Shown here piece after piece: positions 1 through 6,598 of a stretch of 13,486 bases of DNA. The notes beneath the pieces are model-generated. The model ran no database searches and was not told the origin of the DNA. It worked only from the letters and a program-made list of their open reading frames with translations. The position numbers and the translations under genes were made by a program. This DNA is from Opitutaceae bacterium (GTDB taxonomy: Bacteria > Verrucomicrobiota > Verrucomicrobiia > Opitutales > Opitutaceae): NCBI GenBank assembly GCA_031254955.1, contig JAIRTK010000325.1, positions 1 to 13,486 on the forward strand, read 5' to 3'. Each line of letters starts with the position of its first letter. Positions within the stretch are counted from its first letter, which is position 1.

Positions 1-505
1 TAACCGACCCCGACTTCGAGTGGCTGTTTATTGATGCGACCCACGTCAAAACGCATGCGCACGGCACCGGGGCCAAGGGTGGCACGCAAGCGGTCGGACG
101 CACAAAAGGGGGCTTAACACGAAAGTGCACGTGGCCGTGGATGCTCATGGTATGCCGCTCCGAGTTCTTGTCACGGCGGCTTCCGTCGCTGATTGCACAC
201 AAGCTGACGCATTGACTCAAGACATTGCCGCAGAAAATCTTGTAGCCGACAAAGGCTACGATACCAATGAGATTGTAGAGAACGCCCGTCACCGTGGCAT
301 GACAGTAGTCATCCCGCCGCGCAAGCATCGGGTGGCACCAAGAAACTAGGAACGTTATTTGTATCGGCTGCGGCATTTGGAGGAAAACGCTATCCTGAAA
401 CTGAAGGGCTGGCGGGGGATCGCTACACGTTATGTGAAAAACGCCGCCAGTTTCCTTGCCGTCGTCCAAATCCGATGTCTTTACCTCTGGCTTAAAATCT
501 CATGA
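1..505 (+). mobile_element. Partial, decayed IS5-family insertion sequence (3' part)
   Basis: The window opens inside an insertion sequence, so its left end and 5' transposase half are not visible. What remains is the part of an IS5-family DDE transposase carrying all three catalytic positions. Its base composition is visibly more AT-balanced than the GC-rich genes that follow, consistent with foreign origin. The right boundary is uncertain: the transposase frame ends at 505 and the terminal inverted repeat should lie shortly after, but the left end is absent so it cannot be matched. A CTAG at 515-518 could be target-site sequence, but this is weak. The element lies directly upstream of the MFS exporter gene and may have replaced its native promoter. 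Confidence 0.8.
3..505 (+). pseudogene. IS5-family transposase remnant, frameshifted and amber-interrupted
   Basis: Translation from base 3 gives TDPDFEWLFIDATHVKTHAH..., with the first catalytic Asp at codon 33-35. Homology-like sequence then jumps from the frame of base 3 to that of base 125 around 105-118 (GRTKGG, then LNTKVHVAVDAHG), a -1 shift or one-base loss next to AAAAGGGGG. The second Asp is in VADKGYD (codon 248-250). The frame hits TAG at 347-349, but the same frame continues as ERYLYRLRHLEENAILKLKG...WRGIATRY and ends with TGA at 503-505. The catalytic Glu (codon 383-385) therefore lies beyond the amber codon. IS427-group members of the IS5 family can use programmed frameshifting, so the first lesion may be natural. 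The amber codon should inactivate the enzyme. The 5' part lies outside the window. Confidence 0.85.
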
Positions 506-579
506 CGACACACTCTAGGCAATCATGGAGCCGAAAAAAGTCACATGACACACAACGCGGAAAACCTAATCTGCGCGGG

Positions 580-1842
580 ATGGTTGCCAACACCGACATC
601 GTCCGCGACGCGCCGCCGGCAGGGACCGGGGCGCGCTACTACAGGCTGATTTTGCTCCTCGCCTTGCTCGCCGCGTTCGGGCCGCTCGCGATCGACATGT
701 ATCTGCCCGCGCTTCCGCAAATCGCCCGCGACCTGCGCGCCAGCGAGAGCGCGGCGCAATTCAGCCTGTCCGTCTTTTTCATCGCGGTGGCGCTCTCCCA
801 AATGATTTACGGGCCGCTTTCCGACCGGTTCGGACGGCGGCGTCCGTTGTTGTGCGGGCTGGCGTTGTTCGCACTGGCGTCGGCGGGCTGCGCGCGGGCG
901 GGGACGGCGGGCGGGTTGATCGGCTGGCGGGTGGCGATGGCGCTGGGCGGCGCGGCGGGGATGGTGCTCTCGCGGGCCGTCGTCCGCGACCGGTTTTCGG
1001 GGCGCGAGGCGGCGTCGGCGTTTTCGTTGTTGATGATCGTCATGGGCGCGGCGCCGATCCTCGCGCCGATAGCGGGGGCGCACATCCTGCCGCTGGGCGG
1101 GTGGCGCGGCATTTTCTGGGTGTTGCTGGCGGTGGGCGTGGCGGCGTGGCTGGCGGTGATGTTCGGCCTGCCGGAATCGTTGCCGGCGGAACGGCGGAGC
1201 CGACTGGGCGTGCTGTCGGCGGTCGCGGGTTACTGGCGGCTGCTGGGCGAGCGGCGTTTTCTGGGTTACGCGCTGGTCCTCGGCTTCAACGCCGGCGCGT
1301 TGTTCACCTACATCACCTGCTCGCCGCATGTGTTCATCGGGCTTAATGGCGTGTCGCCGGCGGGGTTTTCGGCGTTTTTCGGACTCAACGCGCTGGGGAT
1401 GCTCGGCGCGGCGGCGCTCAACCGGAAGTTGCTGCACAATCACGCGCCGGGGCGGATACTCGGCGGCGTGCTGGTCGTGGTGCTGCTTGCGGGGCTGGCG
1501 CTGGCGGTGTGCGCGTGGACGGGTCTCGGGGGTTTCCCGGCGATTGTGGCGTTGCTTTTTTTGACGCTGGCGTCGGGCGGCATGGTGGGGCCGAACGCGC
1601 TCGCGCTCGCGCTGGAGCCGTTCGGGCGCGCGGCGGGAAGCGCGGCGGCGCTGCTCGGCACGCTGCAATTCGGCATGGGCGGGCTGGCGGGCGCGCTGGC
1701 GGGTTGCTTCGGCACGGAGAGCGCGGCGCCCATGGGCGTGACGCTCGCGGTGTGCGCGGCGGCGGCCTGCGCGTCGTTGCGGCTGGCGTCCGGGCGGGCG
1801 CGCCAGCGCATGACTCCGGCGACCGCGAAAGATGCGGAATAA
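580..1842 (+). CDS. Bcr/CflA-type MFS drug-resistance transporter
   Basis: This is a 420-residue inner-membrane proton/drug antiporter of the major facilitator superfamily. Hydrophobic segments run the whole length in a pattern fitting 12 helices. Family marks are AIDMYLPALPQIA in and after TM1 (residues 37-49), the motif A loop GPLSDRFGRRRP (78-89), a Pro/Gly-rich TM5 stretch GAAPILAPIAG (156-166) typical of exporters, and PNALALALEPFGRAAGSA (338-355), close to the C-terminal signature of Bcr. Bcr/CflA proteins export bicyclomycin, chloramphenicol, sulfonamides or small metabolites; the substrate here cannot be read. I chose ATG 580 because the frame upstream to ATG 502 adds 26 polar residues and overlaps the transposase stop codon. 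No Shine-Dalgarno sequence precedes 580. The gene stands alone, with an IS remnant upstream and a convergent lptD downstream. Confidence 0.9.
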   Translation: MVANTDIVRDAPPAGTGARYYRLILLLALLAAFGPLAIDMYLPALPQIARDLRASESAAQFSLSVFFIAVALSQMIYGPLSDRFGRRRPLLCGLALFALASAGCARAGTAGGLIGWRVAMALGGAAGMVLSRAVVRDRFSGREAASAFSLLMIVMGAAPILAPIAGAHILPLGGWRGIFWVLLAVGVAAWLAVMFGLPESLPAERRSRLGVLSAVAGYWRLLGERRFLGYALVLGFNAGALFTYITCSPHVFIGLNGVSPAGFSAFFGLNALGMLGAAALNRKLLHNHAPGRILGGVLVVVLLAGLALAVCAWTGLGGFPAIVALLFLTLASGGMVGPNALALALEPFGRAAGSAAALLGTLQFGMGGLAGALAGCFGTESAAPMGVTLAVCAAAACASLRLASGRARQRMTPATAKDAE

Positions 1843-1900
1843 CCGCGAAGGCGCATGGATTTTATATAACAGCGAAGAATGCGGAGCCGCGAAGAATATA

Positions 1901-2039
1901 ATACCCTTTGCGAATGGAAATCTCCCTTCAGGTAGGGCGAGGTGTCCCGCCGAGCCGTGGGAACCGCTCGCGGCTCGGCGGGACGCCTCGCCCTACCTTT
2001 ATCGGCTTCCATTGTGTGAGTTTCAGTGGGAAATGATAT
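1901..2039. repeat. Hairpin element with terminal inverted repeats, copy A
   Basis: The ends are imperfect 22-bp inverted repeats: ATACCCTTTGCGAATGG... at 1901-1922 and the complement of GAGTTTCAGTGGGAAATG... at 2018-2039. Both resemble the ends of a second element at 4758-4937. Inside is a very strong hairpin with 28-bp arms, 1930-1957 and 1971-1998, one mismatch and a 13-base loop. The right 45 bases align to copy B without gaps from CCCTAC through GCTTC to TGGGAAA. The element encodes no protein, so it looks like a small non-autonomous (MITE-like) or structured intergenic repeat. It sits between convergent genes (MFS exporter and lptD), where the hairpin could also stop transcription from both sides; this is inference. 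Confidence 0.75.
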
Positions 2040-2200
2040 AAGACAGGCTGCCAGGGGGGGGCGCTTCGTTCGGGAACCAACCTGCTGACGGGCCGATGGT
2101 CCGCCCTGAAGCAGATTGGGTTTCGAGCGAAGCGGCTGTCCGCCAGTTTGCTTTACGAGCGAGGCGGCGCGTAATTTTGGAAAATAATTAGGGAATGCCT
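2040..2200. other. Intergenic stretch between copy A and the end of lptD
   Basis: I see no gene here. It contains a G8 run (2054-2061) and an inverted repeat CGCTTCGTTCG (2062-2072) / CGAGCGAAGCG (2124-2134), with 10 of 11 positions pairing around a 51-base spacer. The end nearest lptD is AT-rich (about 2171-2192). No clear intrinsic terminator for lptD with a hairpin plus U-run is visible. Confidence 0.4.
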
Positions 2201-4633
2201 CTAGAAGCGGGCGATGGTGATGTTGATGTTGAATCCGAAATCGCTTTCACGGGTGTTGCCGTCGTAGAGCGTCATGCCGTAGCGGATGGTCCAGAGGCCG
2301 TTGGCGATGTTTTGGATGAGGCCGATGGTGCGTTCGTTGAAGCGGGTTTCGCGGGCGTCGTAGTGCAGGCGCAGGTAGCCGCGCCAGACTTCGTTGAAAC
2401 GGTAGCGAAATTCGCCGACGTATTCTTCGATTTGGTCGCGCAGGTATTCGTTGGAAAGCGTGAGCGACCAGCGTTCGCCGTCGTGGAGGGTCAGGCCGGC
2501 GTTAAATTCGCGGAGGATGATGTCGCGGCTGTCGAGGCTGGTGAAAAAATCGAAGCGCAGCCAGGTCGCGGGCATGAGCGCGAATTCGGCGTAGAGGTCG
2601 GAGAGGCGGCGGGCGTTGCGGCGGGCGGCGCTGCGCGCGCCCGCACCGGTGGCGGTGGCAGCGGTGGCAGCGGAGGCGGCGGTGGCGGTAGTGGCGGCGG
2701 TGGCAGCAGAGGTGGCAGCAGTGGCAGAGGCAGCGGTGGCAGTGGCGGTGTTGCCGCTGCGTTGGGCAGCAGCGGCGGCGGTGGCAGCGGCGGTGCCGGT
2801 GCGTTGGGCGGCGGCGGTGGCGGCGGTGTTGCCGAAGTGGAGGTCGGCGGCGAGGTTGAGCATGGCGAGGTCGCGCGAGCCGTATTCGGGGTGGCGGGTT
2901 TGCAGGGTTTGGTCGAGGCCGATGCGCAGGGTGTTGGCGGGGCGGAGTTCGTCGATGTAGCGTTGGTCGCCGAGGCCGAGCGGCTGGAGGTAGGTTGTGA
3001 AGGTGCGGTCGTCGATGGCGGGGATGCAGGGGCGGCCTTTGTCGGCGCGCGGGATGTAGCGGTAGGAGAGGCGCGGGGTGACGAGGTGGCGGAGGCCGTC
3101 GATGCGCCATTGTTCGTTTTTGTAGTCAAAGATGCCGCTGGCGCGCAGGCTGGCGTCGAAGCCGATTTCACCGAGGGCGCGGGTGTAGTGGTTGGTGCCG
3201 TCGCCGGGGTTGGCGTCGGCGTAGTGGGTGAGGCGTCCTCCGAGGATCGGGGTGAACGAGGCCCAGTCGCCGAGGGTCACGGGGCGTTCCAGCGCGTAGT
3301 AGCCGTCGAGGCGGTTGCTGTCGAGGGTCGGCGCGCCGGCGGGGGCGTTGTCGGTGAGCGAGGCGGCGCTGAGTTGGAGGCGTTGGTAGATGCCGAGGCC
3401 GCTGGCGACGGGGAGGAGGTCGAAGCGGAGTTCGGGGAGGCGTTGCTGGACGGAGTGGTAGGGGTTGAGTTGCGCGCGGGCGAGGAGGGAGATGACGTAG
3501 TTGCGTCCGGTGTAGTTGGTTTCGAGGAAGTTGTCCGGGTGCTGGAGGCGGTGAAATTCATCGGCGCGAAAATCGCGCGTGATTTCGGAGTCGCTCCAGT
3601 AGTGAATCTCGCCGAAAACGGAAACGTTTTCCGTGATGTTCTGGTGATGGGTCCAGGCAACGAAGGCGCGGTCGGACTGGATGGGGCGGGCGAGCACGTC
3701 GGCGAGGCGGTCGCCGTAGTCGTGGATGTAGCCGGTGCGGAGCGAGCCGGCGGCGTGTCCGCCGGGGCGCGTGGTGTCGTAGGTGGCGGTCGGCCCGATG
3801 AGGAGTCCGCGTTTGGTGTGGAAGGCGGCGGCGGCGCCGGCTTCGACGCCTTCGAGCATGGGCGTTTCGATGCCGAGGCCGAGAAAGAAGCCGAGGTTGC
3901 CGCGCTGGCCGAGCCGGGCGTCGGTGCGGGAGAGCGCGGTGCCGCCCAGCGGTTGGTTGAGGCGTGGGAGGGGGAGGAGCGTGACGGGGCCGAGGCCGAG
4001 GCGTGTATCTTGAGTGCGGATACGCCGGTCGGGGCCGTAAACGAGTGTGCCGGCGTGGAGCGCGGGGGCGAAGGGGCCGGGTTCGGTGTAGGTGATGCGG
4101 GCGTTGGCGAGGGTGATTTCGGAGGGGGTGCCGTTGGCGCGTTCGCCGGAGATGTAGAATGGGAATTCGCCGAGCCGGATGTCGGTGGCGGAGAAGGTTT
4201 GGTCGGGGAAGCGGTAGGTGATTTCGCCGGCGACGAGGCGTTGTCCGGCGCGGGTGAGTTCGACGTGTCCGCGGGCGGTGGCGGTCTGGGTGCGCGGGTG
4301 GTAGCGGATTTCGTCGGCGGTGAGGAGTGCGTCTTGGTAATCGAGGCGCGCGTCGCCGGTGCCGACGTAGTCGCCGGTGGCGGGGTCGGTGTCGAAGCTG
4401 CCGGCGTTGAACTCGGGGCGGTTTGCCGGGGGCGGTGTCACGCGGAAGCCTCCGTTTGTGAGCACCACGATTTCATCTTCGCCCGTCTGTCCGCCGTCCT
4501 GGGCCGCGGGCAGGTGTTGCGCGGCGATGGAGACGGCAAGGATGGCGATGCGGGTGATGCGGCTGGTCACAAGGGGCAAGCAAAGGCGCACGCGGCGCGG
4601 CGGGCAAGTCTGGGGATAGTCGTGTTTCTCCAA
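2201..4633 (-). CDS. lptD: LPS-assembly protein LptD (OstA/Imp family)
   Basis: This is an 810-residue outer-membrane protein that in known systems pairs with LptE and inserts lipopolysaccharide into the outer leaflet. A signal peptide is visible (RITRIAILAVSIAAQHLPAA, residues 26-45). An OstA/LptA-like beta-jellyroll follows (about 75-215: LDYQDALLTADEIRYHP, ARGHVELTRAGQRLVAGEITY), then a long run of alternating aromatic/polar beta strands ending in ...ITIARF, the terminal Phe expected of a BAM substrate. Residues about 602-672 are an Ala/Thr-rich repeat. Only one cysteine (C536) lies in the mature part, so the two-disulfide scheme of E. coli LptD is impossible. The frame opens at TTG 4633 just after a TGA at 4658-4660; GTG 4570 is an alternative start that keeps the signal peptide. 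A hexamer repeat array abuts the start. The family call is firm; function is inferred from it. Confidence 0.85.
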   Translation of the reverse strand: MEKHDYPQTCPPRRVRLCLPLVTSRITRIAILAVSIAAQHLPAAQDGGQTGEDEIVVLTNGGFRVTPPPANRPEFNAGSFDTDPATGDYVGTGDARLDYQDALLTADEIRYHPRTQTATARGHVELTRAGQRLVAGEITYRFPDQTFSATDIRLGEFPFYISGERANGTPSEITLANARITYTEPGPFAPALHAGTLVYGPDRRIRTQDTRLGLGPVTLLPLPRLNQPLGGTALSRTDARLGQRGNLGFFLGLGIETPMLEGVEAGAAAAFHTKRGLLIGPTATYDTTRPGGHAAGSLRTGYIHDYGDRLADVLARPIQSDRAFVAWTHHQNITENVSVFGEIHYWSDSEITRDFRADEFHRLQHPDNFLETNYTGRNYVISLLARAQLNPYHSVQQRLPELRFDLLPVASGLGIYQRLQLSAASLTDNAPAGAPTLDSNRLDGYYALERPVTLGDWASFTPILGGRLTHYADANPGDGTNHYTRALGEIGFDASLRASGIFDYKNEQWRIDGLRHLVTPRLSYRYIPRADKGRPCIPAIDDRTFTTYLQPLGLGDQRYIDELRPANTLRIGLDQTLQTRHPEYGSRDLAMLNLAADLHFGNTAATAAAQRTGTAAATAAAAAQRSGNTATATAASATAATSAATAATTATAASAATAATATGAGARSAARRNARRLSDLYAEFALMPATWLRFDFFTSLDSRDIILREFNAGLTLHDGERWSLTLSNEYLRDQIEEYVGEFRYRFNEVWRGYLRLHYDARETRFNERTIGLIQNIANGLWTIRYGMTLYDGNTRESDFGFNINITIARF
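2618..2830 (-). repeat. Coding Ala/Thr-rich minisatellite inside lptD
   Basis: About 210 bases of degenerate triplet/9-base repeats (on the + strand GGTGGCAGC, GGCGGTGGC and variants) encode about 70 residues made almost only of Ala and Thr. Larger units recur within it: AAAQRTG and AAAQRSG, and NTAAT and NTATAT. The array keeps the reading frame and ends at an Arg-rich patch (ARSAARRNARR). It interrupts the barrel between the strands LNLAADLHF and LSDLYAEFAL, so it is probably a loop. Such repeats are prone to length change by slippage. Confidence 0.8.
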
Positions 4634-4634
4634 T

Positions 4635-4760
4635 CGTTCTCGTTTTCGTTCTCTTAATCATTCTCGTTCTCTTGCTCGTTTTCTTAATCGTTTTCTTACT
4701 TGTTCTCGTTCTCTTACTTGTTCTCTTACTCGCGCTCTTACTCTTACTTGTTCTCTTATA
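4635..4760 (-). repeat. Degenerate hexanucleotide array abutting the lptD start
   Basis: Twenty-one consecutive 6-base units can be cut without gaps: on the + strand CGTTCT, CGTTTT, CGTTCT, CTTAAT, CATTCT, CGTTCT, CTTGCT and so on through TGTTCT, CTTATA. On the lptD coding strand the units read AGAACG, AGTAAG, ATTAAG, making a purine-rich tract of A/G with repeated AGAG and GAGAA. The array ends one base before the TTG start of lptD and overlaps the left end of element copy B by three bases. It therefore forms the whole proximal 5' leader of lptD. The period is a multiple of three, so length changes would not alter frame, but they would change leader spacing and Shine-Dalgarno-like sequence. 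Confidence 0.85.
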
Positions 4761-4937
4761 CCCATTCCCAATGAAAATCACTCTTTTGTAGGGGCGTCGC
4801 TTGCGACGCCCGGCTTGATAACCGTGCTCCAGTAAAGGCCGTGCACCAGCAACGGGCGTGCACCAGCAACGGGCTTCGCAAGCGAAGCCCCTACATGGCT
4901 CTGCTTCTATAGGGTGCTTTTCACTGGGAAAGGGTGT
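4758..4937. repeat. Hairpin element with terminal inverted repeats, copy B
   Basis: The ends ATACCCATTCCCAATGAA... (4758-4779) and the complement of GCTTTTCACTGGGAAAGG... (4916-4937) match each other at 18 of 22 positions and match the ends of copy A (1901-2039). The core differs from copy A: two short perfect hairpins, GGGCGTCGC-TT-GCGACGCCC (4792-4811) and GGGCTTCGC-AA-GCGAAGCCC (4871-4890). They are flanked by TGTAGGGGC and GCCCCTACA, so the whole core is again inverted. A 17-bp tandem duplication sits between the hairpins. The element lies between the end of the efflux operon and the hexamer array that leads lptD. No coding capacity is seen; it is MITE-like or a structured RNA/terminator unit. 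Confidence 0.75.
4841..4874. repeat. Exact 17-bp tandem duplication in copy B
   Basis: GTGCACCAGCAACGGGC occurs twice head to tail (4841-4857 and 4858-4874). The second copy runs into the right-hand hairpin. An exact duplication inside a degenerate element suggests a recent slippage or recombination event. Confidence 0.9.
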
Positions 4938-4980
4938 CACTCCATCCCGCGAGTCGTCTGCGTAACCTTGGTTAACGAAG

Positions 4981-5012
4981 GGGAGAAAGATAAAGGGAAA
5001 GAGGAGGAAGGG
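4981..5012 (+). repeat. Polypurine tract with six-base periodicity
   Basis: The stretch is almost pure A/G with units like AGATAA, AGGGAA and AGAGGA. It shares the exact 13-mer GAGAAAGATAAAG (4983-4995) with the complement of 13468-13480 at the far end of the window. It directly follows, on the - strand, the terminator-like hairpin behind the efflux operon, where it would read as a pyrimidine-rich tail. Confidence 0.6.
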
Positions 5013-5013
5013 G

Positions 5014-5056
5014 CCGGACGAGCTTGGGGCGGGGGCTTGCTTTGAAGCGCGTCCGG
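5014..5056 (-). terminator. Candidate terminator of the efflux operon
   Basis: An inverted repeat lies 8 bases beyond the stop codon of the outer-membrane factor gene: CCGGACGAGCTT (5014-5025) pairs with AAGCGCGTCCGG (5045-5056) at 11 of 12 positions around a 19-base G-rich loop. On the - strand the stem is followed by a pyrimidine-rich stretch (CCCCTTCCTCCTCTTTCCC) rather than a clean T-run, so it is an imperfect intrinsic terminator at best. Its position at the operon end supports the call. Confidence 0.45.
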
Positions 5057-5064
5057 GGGGGCGG

Positions 5065-6561
5065 TTATTTGTTTGCGATGGTTTGGCCGGTGGTTGTTTC
5101 CTGCCAGCCGCCGCCGAGGGCTTTGTAGAGGCCGACGAGGTTCGAGAGGCCGGCGGAGCGGGCTTGGATGAGGCCTTGCTGCGCGCTGTAGAGGTTTTGC
5201 TGGGCGGTGAGGACCACGAGGTAGTTGTCCACGCCTTCCCGGTAACGGAGGTCGGAGAGTTCGTGGCGGCGTTGCTCGGCGGCGACGCGGCTTTCTTGCG
5301 CGGCGATCTGCGCCGCCAGAAATTGGCGCGAGGCGAGCGCGTCGGCGACTTCGCGGAAGGCGGTTTGCACGGCTTTTTCGTATTGGGCGACGGTGATTTG
5401 TTGCGCGGCCTGCGCCGATTTCAGCACGGCGCGGTTGCGTCCGGCGGTGAAGAGCGGGAGGGTGATTTTCGGGGCGAAGTTCCATGTGCCGGAGCCGGTT
5501 TTGAAGAGGCCGTCCAGCTCGGCGCTGGCGGTGCCGCCAAAGGCGGTGAGCGTGATCGAGGGGAAGAAGTTCGCGCGGGCGGCGCCGATGCTGGCGTTGG
5601 CGGAGCGGAGGGCGTGCTCGGCTTGGAGGATGTCGGGGCGGCGTGTGAGCAGGTCGGAGGGCAGGCCGGAGGGCAGGTCGGCGCGGAGGCCTTGCGCGCC
5701 GAGTGGCGCGGGCGCGGGCAGGTCGGTGGGCAGGGGCGCGCCGACGAGGAGGGCGAGGGCGTTCGCGGCCAGCGCGCGTTGGCGGGCGTGTTCGGCGAGG
5801 GCGGCTTGGGCGGCGTAAACTTGCGTTTCGGCGGTGCGGAGGTCGAGTTCGGAGGCTTGGCCGGCGTCGTGGCGGCGTTTCACGAGTTCGTTGGAGGCGC
5901 GCACGAGTTTGAGGGTCTCGGCGGCGAGGGTGTGTTGTTCGTCGGCGGAGCGTTCGAGGATGTATTGCGCGGCGAGGGCGGCGATGAGCGCGAGTTGCGC
6001 GGCGCGGCGGCCTTCGTCGGTGGCGAGGTAGGTTTCCAGCGCGGCGGTTTTGAGGCTGCGCACGCGGCCAAAGAAGTCGAGTTCGTAGGCGGTGACGCCG
6101 AGGCCGATGTTGTATTGGCTGGAGGTGGCGGCGCGGCCGGTGGCGTTGAGGTCGCCGGGGGTGCGTTGGCGGGTGCCGGCGCCGCTCGCGCCGATGGAGG
6201 GGATGAGGCCGGAGCGTTCGATTTGGTATTGGGCGCGGACTTGTTCGGCGCGGAGGGCGGCCACGCGGAGGTCGCGGTTGTTTTCGAGGGCGAGGGTGAT
6301 GAGGCGGCGGAGGCGTTCGTCGCCGAAGAAGTCGCGCCAGCCGATGTCGGCGGCGGCGGGCGCTGCGGTGGTGGCGTCGGCGGGCGTGGTGGTGGCGTCG
6401 GCGGATGCGGGCGCGGGGTGCGCGAAGTTTGCGGGGACTTGCGCGTCGGGTTGTTCGTATTTCGGCGCCATCGTGCAGCCGGCGAGGGCGGCGGCGGCGA
6501 GGGCAGCGAGGGCGGCGAGGTGGCGCGGGTGGTGGCGGTGGTTGGCGGGCTGGGAATTCAT
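5065..6561 (-). CDS. Outer-membrane factor lipoprotein of RND efflux system (TolC/OprM/NodT family)
   Basis: This 498-residue outer-membrane channel is the exit duct of the tripartite pump. It has a lipoprotein signal peptide with lipobox LAGC (Cys29), followed by TMAPKYEQP, the usual mature start of OprM/NodT proteins. WRDFFGDERLRRLITLALENN (75-95) opens the first outer-membrane efflux repeat, and a second repeat is centred on RRPDILQAEHALRSANASIGAARANFFPSI with long coiled-coil helices and LFTAGRNRAVLKSA. An Ala/Thr/Pro-rich linker (about 47-73) lies between the lipid anchor and the first repeat. I chose ATG 6561 because it immediately precedes the signal peptide; the frame remains open upstream but runs into the pump gene. 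It starts 37 bases after the pump stop codon, so the two are surely co-transcribed. No Shine-Dalgarno sequence precedes it. Confidence 0.93.
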   Translation of the reverse strand: MNSQPANHRHHPRHLAALAALAAAALAGCTMAPKYEQPDAQVPANFAHPAPASADATTTPADATTAAPAAADIGWRDFFGDERLRRLITLALENNRDLRVAALRAEQVRAQYQIERSGLIPSIGASGAGTRQRTPGDLNATGRAATSSQYNIGLGVTAYELDFFGRVRSLKTAALETYLATDEGRRAAQLALIAALAAQYILERSADEQHTLAAETLKLVRASNELVKRRHDAGQASELDLRTAETQVYAAQAALAEHARQRALAANALALLVGAPLPTDLPAPAPLGAQGLRADLPSGLPSDLLTRRPDILQAEHALRSANASIGAARANFFPSITLTAFGGTASAELDGLFKTGSGTWNFAPKITLPLFTAGRNRAVLKSAQAAQQITVAQYEKAVQTAFREVADALASRQFLAAQIAAQESRVAAEQRRHELSDLRYREGVDNYLVVLTAQQNLYSAQQGLIQARSAGLSNLVGLYKALGGGWQETTTGQTIANK

Positions 6562-6598
6562 CGGGAGGCGGCGTGCGGTTGCGTTTTGTTTTTTGCGA

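Noticed and set aside
541..1668. 375-codon Arg/His/Gln-rich frame opposite the MFS gene
   Set aside because: It is an antisense shadow of a clear 12-helix transporter.
1826..1897. Imperfect direct repeat around ATGCGGA...CCGCGAAG at the MFS end
   Set aside because: It has two short, diverged copies and no clear unit; it may be chance in GC-rich sequence.
2195..4657. 820-codon open frame on the + strand, Gly/Val/Ala/Glu-rich
   Set aside because: It is exactly antisense to lptD. It has no signal, domain or membrane pattern, and it arises because GC-rich third positions remove stops on the opposite strand.
4792..4890. Possible CRISPR or riboswitch from repeated hairpins
   Set aside because: There are only two different hairpins and one 17-bp duplication, with no spaced direct repeats and no aptamer that I recognise. 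The terminal inverted repeats explain the structure better.
4473..4940. 155-codon - strand frame with a Lys/Arg/Thr/Ser-repeat middle
   Set aside because: It is the hexamer array and copy B read through in another frame. It overlaps the lptD start, and its ends are not protein-like.
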